Source: Planctomycetaceae bacterium
Lineage (GTDB): Bacteria > Planctomycetota > Planctomycetia > Planctomycetales > Planctomycetaceae
Direction of reading: 5' to 3'
Assembly: GCA_027080405.1 (NCBI GenBank)
Contig: JALWSL010000016.1
Coordinates: forward strand, 1-9,616
Length of the DNA stretch: 9,616 bases
Part shown: in pieces, positions 1-7,131 of the stretch
Numbering within the stretch: position 1 is the first letter of the stretch
How the letters are laid out: every line of letters starts with the position of its first letter
The notes under the pieces: generated by a model
What the model was told of the DNA's origin: nothing
Databases searched by the model: none
What the model saw: the letters and a program-made list of their open reading frames with translations, nothing else
Translations under genes and position numbers: made by a program

Positions 1-46
1 CGATGCAAGATTGGAAACAAGGCGTGAGTCAGAGGCGGAAAAGCGA

Positions 47-1654
<1,608 letters not shown>

Positions 1655-1761
1655 TGTGCTGCTAACGGTTGATTTTCAGTCTCTGAAACAAACTCTGTAA
1701 TCTTCCGATAAAATTCCGTTTACCCCCGCCATGGAAACAGACCGGTTTGCGGTTGCAGCGG

Positions 1762-1789
1762 GGAACATTGCCAGTTCAGGAACATTGCC
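1762..1789. repeat. Exact 11-bp direct repeat, period 17
   Basis: GGAACATTGCC occurs at 1762-1772 and again at 1779-1789 in the spacer between the oxygenase stop and the symporter start. The copies are 17 bp apart start to start. The segment between them reads into GTTC-AG-GAAC, a short inverted repeat. The spacing is not a whole number of helical turns, so a paired protein site is not obvious. It could equally be a small tandem duplication scar. Confidence 0.5.
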
Positions 1790-1795
1790 GATTCA

Positions 1796-2629
1796 TCAGT
1801 CACCCTCGGGACGGGGTTGATTGCTCCAGTGAGCGGTTTCATCTTTTCCTTTCACCCAGACACCCTTTTCATTCCACCCCAAATGGGCACGGACATCTGC
1901 AGCGGCGTATCGCAACGTCAGGGCACAACGCCTGCGATCCGACCTGTTCGCTTCTGAACCGTGCAGCAACAGATCGGAGTGAATCGAAATTTGACCCGCC
2001 CGCAACGGGTTTTCGATGATCGTTCCATATTGTGTCGGATTATCAATCGTCTGATTGAGCACATTGTGTTCCTCGGCGGTGCTGGGACGATAGGTTAAAT
2101 GACCGTAGAGATGGGAACCGGCAATAAATTTCATCCCGCCGTTCTCCATGTCGACATCATCAATCGCGAGCCAGACCGTTACCGCCTTGCTTGGCGACAA
2201 AGGCCAGTAACTGGAATCCTGATGCCAGGCGACCGCTTTGCCATCATGGGGCATCTTGCAAAAAAAATGGGCTCCCCAACCAATCACATTTTCGCCCAGC
2301 AGATCGGAGACGATGGCGACAATTTTGGGCTGATTCAACAGGTCCCAAACCGGGCCATGCTCCAGGTGGGCGGAACTGATCGAATAGCTGTCTCCCCCTC
2401 GCGCGATTTCCCGCTCAAGCAAATCGTCGAAGTAGGCGCGAATGGCCCCTATTTCATCATCTGAAAAGATGGTGAGGGGACGGATCAATCCCTGTTTGTT
2501 GTAAGATTCCACCTGCGAAACGGTGAGAACTTCCGGGGAGTCGATCGGACTGGGATAGAAACCGAGATCACGCTCGATGGAATCCAGTTCCTGTTGATCA
2601 GGAATTATTTTATACTGCTGCTTGGCCAT
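1796..2629 (-). CDS. PhyH-family Fe(II)/2-oxoglutarate-dependent oxygenase
   Basis: Predicted cytoplasmic non-haem iron hydroxylase of the phytanoyl-CoA dioxygenase (PF05721) family, 277 aa, a normal length. The metal-binding facial triad is readable: H136-x-D138 (AWHQDSSYW), and the distal H223 in LLLHGSEANRSDRRR. The 2-oxoglutarate carboxylate is probably held by an Arg of the 232-234 cluster. The MENGGMKFIAGSH stretch (161-173) is the usual family block linking the two halves. The HxD aspartate is intact, so this is a hydroxylase-type enzyme and not a SyrB2-like halogenase, in which Ala or Gly replaces the Asp. No signal peptide is seen. The ATG is preceded by GAGGGAAGG at good spacing on the minus strand. 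The substrate cannot be inferred: this family hydroxylates lipids, amino acids, small metabolites and natural products, and no pathway genes flank it. The candidate operator cluster at 2653-2702 lies directly upstream. Confidence 0.88.
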   Translation of the reverse strand: MAKQQYKIIPDQQELDSIERDLGFYPSPIDSPEVLTVSQVESYNKQGLIRPLTIFSDDEIGAIRAYFDDLLEREIARGGDSYSISSAHLEHGPVWDLLNQPKIVAIVSDLLGENVIGWGAHFFCKMPHDGKAVAWHQDSSYWPLSPSKAVTVWLAIDDVDMENGGMKFIAGSHLYGHLTYRPSTAEEHNVLNQTIDNPTQYGTIIENPLRAGQISIHSDLLLHGSEANRSDRRRCALTLRYAAADVRAHLGWNEKGVWVKGKDETAHWSNQPRPEGD

Positions 2630-2652
2630 GACCTTCCCTCACTCTTATTCCT

Positions 2653-2702
2653 GATACGCCAGATTCATTTTTGATAGGCGCTGCCGAAAGATAGCCGCTA
2701 TC
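2653..2702. promoter_or_regulatory. GATA repeat cluster with a perfect 13-bp palindrome (candidate operator)
   Basis: Three similar octamers lie in a row: GATACGCC (2653-2660), GATAGGCG (2673-2680) and GATAGCCG (2690-2697). The third is the left arm of a perfect palindrome, GATAGC-C-GCTATC (2690-2702). A wider inverted repeat is also present: TTTTGATAG (2669-2677) against CTATCAAAA (2698-2706). The one-base centre of the 13-mer suits a DNA site for a dimeric regulator better than an RNA hairpin. The cluster lies 24-73 bp upstream of the oxygenase ATG, where a repressor or activator would act, and far from the plus-strand lipoprotein start. No regulator gene is present in the window, and no convincing -35/-10 pair was found around it. 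Confidence 0.4.
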
Positions 2703-3062
2703 AAAATGGAACTTCAGCAACGTGTGCAGGGTTCAAGAAAAACAACTGTCACCAGGATAAACCGCCAGTCAAAGGCTACCGAATCCGTGCTCAACAGTCC
2801 ATAAACCCGCCATGCGTTCCCAACCACAGGCGGAAAAATCTCCCCTAGGCAATTTTGGCCCTCTCCATTAAAATTCCACTCCTGCTGTGCAAATCGCTTT
2901 GAGCAGATCAGCTTAAAATCGGTTTCGCACTGCTCCCCTCAATAACGTCGTGAGTGATTTTCCAGGTCGTGTTCCTGTCCGAAATCGATTTTCTCAGGAG
3001 ACGCCCCGGTTTGTCATTCAGTTCCATTTCCGATCTTCCTACCCGGTTTTACTCTCCATTTC

Positions 3063-3068
3063 TGGAGG
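3063..3068 (+). promoter_or_regulatory. Ribosome-binding site of the small lipoprotein gene
   Basis: TGGAGG lies 6 nt before the ATG at 3075. This decides the start in favour of 3075 over the in-frame ATG at 3105, which lies closer to the hydrophobic signal core but has no Shine-Dalgarno. Confidence 0.7.
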
Positions 3069-3074
3069 CCACCC

Positions 3075-3347
3075 ATGTTCCCGATTTCAAAACAGTCGTT
3101 ATTCATGTTGAAATATTTTCTGGCTTCTGTCGCGATTTGCACGATGGCTGGGTGCCAATTATTACCTCATGCGCTGCAGCCGTCTCAGTTACATAAGCTC
3201 AATCGTGGGCCGGAGTTAGGGCGAGACAGCTACAACTTTTCCATCAAGGATCCTGAAATTCCTTCTGTCAACAACAGCCTCGGCAACGAAAATACCGAAG
3301 CAATGAGCCGGGCCTTGAGTGACCAACCTGGCAGCCTCGATCCTTAA
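3075..3347 (+). CDS. Small predicted lipoprotein, function unknown
   Basis: A 90-residue protein with a lipoprotein signal peptide. The n-region carries K6 and K13, a hydrophobic core runs from about 14 to 25, and a lipobox M-A-G-C places the lipidated cysteine at residue 27. The mature part is only about 64 residues, polar and without a recognisable domain (LNRGPELGRDSYNFS, then an Asn/Ser/Glu-rich tail ending in SLDP). No membrane segment or repeat follows. It is expected to be anchored in a membrane facing the periplasm. It precedes the L,D-transpeptidase gene by 53 nt on the same strand, so an envelope role alongside that enzyme is a reasonable inference, but there is no sequence evidence of function. 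The good ribosome-binding site and the clean signal peptide argue that it is a real gene. Confidence 0.72.
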   Translation: MFPISKQSLFMLKYFLASVAICTMAGCQLLPHALQPSQLHKLNRGPELGRDSYNFSIKDPEIPSVNNSLGNENTEAMSRALSDQPGSLDP

Positions 3348-3400
3348 GTTTGTTTTCATTGAATCCCCTCGATTTTTTATCGCGCACATTGGAAATTGTC

Positions 3401-4798
3401 ATGGCTATGTTCGAAGAACGTCCCTATCGTCAAAAAAAACAGTCGCTGTGGTCTATCTGGTGGTTTGTCGGCCTGATGGCGAGCGGTTTGACCGCCTGGC
3501 ATCTGGAATTGATCCCATTCGGAAATCAGCAGACGGTCGGGATTCTGTTGGAAGACGAAGATTTTGTTCGACGCAATAGCCTGCAGGAGAAATCGATTGT
3601 AAAATCGACAACGAAGACAGCGGATGATTCCCAAGCCCAGCCTCCTGCCTCTGAACAGCGGGAAGCATTGGGGCAACTCTATGCGATGGAACCGCCAGAA
3701 CCGCCCGGCATTGAATCGCAATCGGAACCGGCCTTCGGTGTTTCTGTTGCTTCCTACGTCTCGCAGCGGAATGCACCCATTGAACAGGCCAGCTACAAAC
3801 AGCCAATGCCCGCACAAACTCCCTCGGCCACACAGCCCCCTTCAATGCAACAGCCAACAACACAACAACCAGCAACACAACCTCCTTCCCCTTTCTTCAA
3901 ATCGAAAGAGGAATTCGTTCCCGTGCAGACATTAACCTATCGGGAAAAATCGGATCCGGTGGACATTTCTCAAATTCCGACTGCCCGCCCTCCTGTCCCG
4001 ATTCAGTATGCGAACCATCAACAGGCAAACCGCCAACAAGCCGGTAACGGCGAGCAGGCCGGTAACAGCAACACCGCAAACGGAGACGGTCAGGTCTCTC
4101 CATCCGATGCGGCACTGCAAAATCTGGAAAAGCCTTTTCAATTGACTCCCGAAGCAAGACAGCTGGTTCTGCGGCATCGAGAGCTTTCTTCCATGTATTG
4201 GCACCAGCCACAGCGTCGCCCGGAAATCTCTGTTGAACTGGAGAAGTTGGCAAGGAAAATCTACTTTTCTCCCGAAATCGATTTTCTGCCTGCTTACGAA
4301 GTTCAACCAAACGACCAGCTTCGAGTGATCGCCAAACAGTACGATGTCCCCTGGGAGTACCTGGCGAACCTGAATCGAACGAAACCGGAACGGATACGCC
4401 CGGGACAGAAACTGAAAATGATTAAAGGGCCGTTCGATGCCGTGGTCGATCTGAATGATCACCGCATCACGGTACATGCTCACGGTTATTACGTGTGCAG
4501 CTTTCCTGTCGGAACCGGGAAAGATCACTCCAGTCCGACCGGAAAATTTCCAGTACTCGACAAGGTACGCAATCCGACCTATTACGGCTCGAATAAAACG
4601 ATCGGTCGAGATGATCCGCTTAACCCGTTGGGCGAATATTGGATTGATCTGGGTAACGGTTACGGCATTCACGGAACGATCAATCCCGAATCGATCGGAC
4701 AGTCGGTATCCAAAGGCTGCATTCGCATGAACAACGCCGATGTGGCTCAGGTGTTCGACCTGCTTACCACAAAATCGGTTGTGACGATCCGGGAATAA
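3401..4798 (+). CDS. Membrane-anchored LysM + YkuD L,D-transpeptidase
   Basis: Predicted peptidoglycan L,D-transpeptidase that forms 3-3 cross-links or attaches proteins to the wall on the periplasmic face. Numbering from the ATG at 3401 (465 aa): a basic N-terminus, then one uncleaved-looking membrane anchor (about 16-38, Trp-rich). A long disordered linker follows, with a Gln/Pro/Thr tract (about 134-163) and a second Gln/Asn/Gly tract (about 205-228). After it come a LysM domain (about 297-341, from AYEVQPNDQL to RPGQKLKMI) and a C-terminal YkuD domain (344-465). The active-site signature is complete: H424-G-T, then S438-K-G-C440-I-R442-M, with C440 the nucleophile. An in-frame TTG at 3350, 2 nt after the lipoprotein stop, would add 17 residues. 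I prefer the ATG at 3401 because a GGA lies 8 nt upstream and the anchor then follows the usual short basic head; the ATG at 3407 is also possible. The HAD gene starts 25 nt after its stop, suggesting an operon. Confidence 0.9.
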   Translation: MAMFEERPYRQKKQSLWSIWWFVGLMASGLTAWHLELIPFGNQQTVGILLEDEDFVRRNSLQEKSIVKSTTKTADDSQAQPPASEQREALGQLYAMEPPEPPGIESQSEPAFGVSVASYVSQRNAPIEQASYKQPMPAQTPSATQPPSMQQPTTQQPATQPPSPFFKSKEEFVPVQTLTYREKSDPVDISQIPTARPPVPIQYANHQQANRQQAGNGEQAGNSNTANGDGQVSPSDAALQNLEKPFQLTPEARQLVLRHRELSSMYWHQPQRRPEISVELEKLARKIYFSPEIDFLPAYEVQPNDQLRVIAKQYDVPWEYLANLNRTKPERIRPGQKLKMIKGPFDAVVDLNDHRITVHAHGYYVCSFPVGTGKDHSSPTGKFPVLDKVRNPTYYGSNKTIGRDDPLNPLGEYWIDLGNGYGIHGTINPESIGQSVSKGCIRMNNADVAQVFDLLTTKSVVTIRE

Positions 4799-4811
4799 CT
4801 CGGAAAAGCAT

Positions 4812-4818
4812 GGGAGAG
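4812..4818 (+). promoter_or_regulatory. Ribosome-binding site of the HAD phosphatase gene
   Basis: GGGAGAG ends 5 nt before the ATG at 4824 and sits inside the 25-nt gap after the transpeptidase stop. This supports translation of the HAD gene from the same transcript. Confidence 0.6.
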
Positions 4819-4823
4819 TTCCG

Positions 4824-5441
4824 ATGATTCGCGCCTGCCTGTTTGATATGGGAAATGTACTCGTCCATTTTTCCCACACCCGGATGCTCGAACAGATGGC
4901 AACGGTCTGTCATTGCGAACCGCAATTGCTGAAAGAATGGCTATTCGAATCCGGTAGGTTGCTCGATTACGAACGCGGTTCCATCAGCGACGACGAACTG
5001 CATTCGCAAATCGAACAGCTACTCGGAATAAAAATCGATCCGGAAAAACTCCGCCTGGCTGCTTCAGATATTTTTTCGGTCAACGAACCGATCGTTCCCC
5101 TGTTGGAAGAATTGCGAAAAAAAGAAATCCCGCTGATATTGCTTTCGAACACCAGTCGCATCCATTTTGAACATATCCGCCAACAGTTTTCGATTCTGGA
5201 CTACTTCGACCGTTTCGTTCTTTCCTATCAGGTGGGCATGATTAAACCGGAGCCGGGGATTTTTGAAATCGCTGCTCAAAAGGCGCAGACCGCCCCCGAA
5301 AACTGCTTTTTCACCGATGATATCCCCGAAAACATAACAGCAGCCCGGCAGGCAGGATTACAGGCGGAACAGTTCCACAATGCCGCCCAGTTGTCGCAAT
5401 TCCTGGGAGAGAAGCTTTCTCTGGACGCTTTCACGCGATAA
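4824..5441 (+). CDS. HAD-superfamily (subfamily IA, YihX-like) phosphatase
   Basis: Predicted cytoplasmic phosphohydrolase of 205 aa, the usual length for this subfamily. All four HAD motifs are visible: motif I with nucleophile D8 (LFDMGNVLV), motif II with S108-N109 (LILLSNTSR), motif III K141 (GMIKPEPGIF), and motif IV D165-D166 (CFFTDDIPENI). An alpha-helical type-1 cap lies between motifs I and II (about 15-90). Motif I has Gly instead of the second Asp (D-x-G-N). This matches E. coli YihX, a glucose-1-phosphate phosphatase that reads FDLGNV at the same place, so it is a family trait and not decay. The substrate is uncertain: sugar phosphates are the best guess by similarity. It sits 25 nt after the transpeptidase stop, which suggests co-transcription, and converges on trhP with an 82-bp gap. 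Confidence 0.88.
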   Translation: MIRACLFDMGNVLVHFSHTRMLEQMATVCHCEPQLLKEWLFESGRLLDYERGSISDDELHSQIEQLLGIKIDPEKLRLAASDIFSVNEPIVPLLEELRKKEIPLILLSNTSRIHFEHIRQQFSILDYFDRFVLSYQVGMIKPEPGIFEIAAQKAQTAPENCFFTDDIPENITAARQAGLQAEQFHNAAQLSQFLGEKLSLDAFTR

Positions 5442-5447
5442 AAGACC

Positions 5448-5479
5448 GCCGGACAATTTCCGAAAGAAGACCGGCTTTT
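5448..5479. terminator. Weak candidate bidirectional terminator between HAD and trhP genes
   Basis: GCCGG (5448-5452) can pair with CCGGC (5471-5475) across an 18-nt loop. TTTT follows on the plus strand (5476-5479), and on the minus strand the stem is followed by GGTCTTTTA. Position between two convergent genes fits a shared terminator. The stem is only 5 bp and the loop is long, so the call is tentative. Confidence 0.35.
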
Positions 5480-5497
5480 GGAAAACACGGACATCGG

Positions 5498-5526
5498 GAA
5501 ACCCGGATCAAGAGAAACCCGGATCA
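5498..5526. repeat. 13-bp tandem direct repeat covering the trhP stop codon
   Basis: GAAACCCGGATCA occurs at 5498-5510 and 5514-5526, a 16-bp period. The trhP stop (TGA on the minus strand) is the last three bases of the right copy. The left copy also forms CGGG-AAA-CCCG (5495-5505). It looks like a short local duplication at the 3' end of trhP and may contribute to transcript-end structure. Confidence 0.5.
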
Positions 5527-6921
5527 TTGTGTCAACTGCACCAGTTCGGGCTCTGCAGAAGCGGTCGTCTGAAGAAACTTCAAAATCAGAGCCCGTTTCA
5601 GGGCCTCCACCTCGATTTGATCATCGATGCCGTTGGCTCTTAACGGAATCTTTCTTCTGTGCGGGCTGCCCGGAGCGGTTTCGGCTTTTTGGTTTCGCTC
5701 ATCATACATCGTTTTCAAAGTGAATTCGATATTTCCCTGCGGCGTCATCAGTTCGAGAGAATCACCCACATCGAACCGGTTTTTGACATCGACCGATAAC
5801 AGGATTTCGTTGTCGTCAGGATTTTCATTGGTAATGGTTTCTGCTTCAGTCACTTCGCCGACGAACTGCTGGCGGGTTGCACGGGAAACACCCTGCTCGT
5901 AATTCTGCAGTCCTTTGATCGGCTGTCTTTTATAAAATCCCTCGGTGTAGCCACGATTCGACAGACTGTCGAGTTGCTGCATCAACTGTTCGTCGAACGG
6001 CTGGTGATGAATGGCGGCTTCGATTGCAGCGTGATACACCTGAGCGGTTCTGGCGACGTAGAAAGCCGATTTTGTCCGCCCTTCAATCTTGATCGAATCG
6101 ATCCCCATTTCCGCCAGCTCATTGACATATTGCACAGCTCGGAGATCTTTGGAATTCATGATGTATGTGCCATGTTCATCTTCGAAGGCGGGCATGTACT
6201 CGCCGGGACGGTTCGGCTCTTCCAGGAAGAAAACGCGATCCTGAACGGTCTCCGCCTTCTCCCGGGCGATCAAATCGTAATCGCCCTCCAGATTCGGTTT
6301 CGCCTCGCTGATCTGGTACAGCCATCGGCACGCATTGGTGCAATTCCCCTGATTTGAATCCCGATGATTCATGTAGCCGGAGAGCAGACAGCGCCCGGAA
6401 TAGGCAATACAGAGCGCACCGTGAACAAAAACCTCCAATTCGATGTCGGGACACTCCTGTCGAATCTCCCGAATCTCGTTCAGCGACAGTTCGCGGGAAA
6501 GAATGATGCGCGAAAGACCGTATTCCTTCCAGAACCTGACCGTTGCGAAATTGACCGCATTCGCCTGTACGGAAAGATGAATCGGCACTTCGGGCCAACG
6601 TTCTTTCACCATCATGATCAACCCCGGATCCGACATGATCAGGGCGTCCGGGCCCATTGCGATCACCGGCTCGATATTTTTCAGGTAGGATCGAACCTTC
6701 AGATTATGCGGTGCGATATTGCTGGCCAAGTAGAAAAGCTTCCCTAGTTGATGGGCCTCTTCAATCGCCTGCTGCATCACCTCCAGCCTGTTGAACTCGT
6801 TTTCACGTACCCGCAGGGAATACCGCGGCTGCCCGGCATAGACGGCATCGGCCCCGTAAGCGAACGCATATCGCATTGCCTTGAGAGTACCTGCTGGTGA
6901 TAATAGTTCCATACGTTTCAT
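5524..6921 (-). CDS. trhP: tRNA 5-hydroxyuridine synthesis protein TrhP (peptidase U32 family, YegQ)
   Basis: TrhP (formerly YegQ) takes part in hydroxylating wobble uridine 34 to ho5U in tRNA. In E. coli and relatives this route depends on prephenate and on iron-sulfur cluster assembly, and TrhO is a parallel oxygen-dependent route. The U32 'peptidase' name is historical. Identification rests on near-collinear resemblance to E. coli YegQ as I remember it: N-terminal ELLSPAGTLKAMRYAFAYG, then SVQANAVN (117-124), and a cysteine block with C171, C178, C194 and C198 (HGALC, SGRCLLSGY, NQGNCTNACRW) that probably binds the cluster. EDEHGTYIMNSKDLRA (247-262), KIEGRTKS (278-285), GYTEGF (324-329) and the C-terminal VGDSLELMTPQGNI (385-398) follow. 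Length 465 aa compares with about 453 in E. coli. The ATG at 6921 has no clear Shine-Dalgarno; M4 at 6912 is an alternative. It stands alone, convergent with the HAD gene and divergent from the DUF502 gene. Confidence 0.93.
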   Translation of the reverse strand: MKRMELLSPAGTLKAMRYAFAYGADAVYAGQPRYSLRVRENEFNRLEVMQQAIEEAHQLGKLFYLASNIAPHNLKVRSYLKNIEPVIAMGPDALIMSDPGLIMMVKERWPEVPIHLSVQANAVNFATVRFWKEYGLSRIILSRELSLNEIREIRQECPDIELEVFVHGALCIAYSGRCLLSGYMNHRDSNQGNCTNACRWLYQISEAKPNLEGDYDLIAREKAETVQDRVFFLEEPNRPGEYMPAFEDEHGTYIMNSKDLRAVQYVNELAEMGIDSIKIEGRTKSAFYVARTAQVYHAAIEAAIHHQPFDEQLMQQLDSLSNRGYTEGFYKRQPIKGLQNYEQGVSRATRQQFVGEVTEAETITNENPDDNEILLSVDVKNRFDVGDSLELMTPQGNIEFTLKTMYDERNQKAETAPGSPHRRKIPLRANGIDDQIEVEALKRALILKFLQTTASAEPELVQLTQ

Positions 6922-6951
6922 AAGTGTCGCCGGTTCATTGGGAATGGGAAA

Positions 6952-6965
6952 GCGGAATCATCCGC
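6952..6965. other. Small perfect hairpin in the trhP leader
   Basis: GCGGA-ATCA-TCCGC forms a 5-bp stem with a 4-nt loop, 31-44 nt upstream of the trhP ATG on the minus strand. It would lie in the trhP 5' leader if transcription starts further out. No U-tract follows on either strand, so it is not a terminator. It may be coincidental. Confidence 0.3.
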
Positions 6966-7037
6966 AACAGAAGCGTCAACATCGATGCCCTGTTTTGGGT
7001 TCGGTCACGGCTCGTCTTCCACGATGTCGTTCGATAT

Positions 7038-7046
7038 TGCTATACT
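7038..7046 (+). promoter_or_regulatory. Candidate extended -10 promoter for the DUF502 gene
   Basis: TGC-TATACT is a good extended -10 element (TG-n, and 5 of 6 bases to TATAAT), about 85 nt upstream of the DUF502 ATG. No convincing -35 lies 16-18 bp upstream, which is tolerable for an extended -10 promoter. It would give a 5' leader of about 80 nt. Confidence 0.35.
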
Positions 7047-7131
7047 CAACGGAAGCGCTCGAGCCAGCTACCAATATACCCATTTCTGTCTCGTGTTGTC
7101 GATCAATTTATGAAAGTGGACAAAATTCAGG

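Larger units (their letters stand above)
2630..3074. other. Divergent intergenic region between the oxygenase and lipoprotein genes
   Basis: About 445 bp without a credible gene. The left end holds the oxygenase ribosome-binding site and the GATA palindrome cluster; the right end holds a good ribosome-binding site for the lipoprotein. Two TAAAAT boxes (2869-2874 and 2914-2919) resemble -10 elements for the plus strand, but neither has a recognisable -35 at 16-18 bp. I see no tRNA, riboswitch or clear terminator. Promoters for both divergent genes must lie here. The long distance to the lipoprotein start leaves room for an extended 5' leader. Confidence 0.6.

Noticed and set aside
2190..2230. 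Oxygenase as a non-haem iron halogenase
   Set aside because: The HxD aspartate (D138) is present; halogenases of this fold have Ala or Gly there.
2865..2919. TAAAAT boxes as promoters of the lipoprotein operon
   Set aside because: Neither has a -35-like hexamer or an extended -10 TG at the right distance, so they are noted only in the spacer description.
2954..3196. Possible 80-codon plus-strand gene with a GTG start in the divergent spacer
   Set aside because: It overlaps the lipoprotein gene in another frame; the lipoprotein has a good ribosome-binding site and a clean lipobox, while this frame has neither.
3350..3400. TTG at 3350 as the transpeptidase start (17 extra residues)
   Set aside because: No Shine-Dalgarno before the TTG, and the extension puts a second hydrophobic, uncharged stretch before the basic head of the anchor. 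The ATG at 3401 gives a standard N-terminus.
4845..4856. The missing second Asp of HAD motif I as a sign of a dead enzyme
   Set aside because: E. coli YihX, an active phosphatase, also lacks it in FDLGNV. The other three motifs are intact.
3932..4879. A long open frame (315 codons) on the minus strand opposite the transpeptidase
   Set aside because: It lies fully antisense to a gene with complete LysM and YkuD signatures, has no recognisable domain and no plausible ribosome-binding site. The codon pattern explains it as a shadow.
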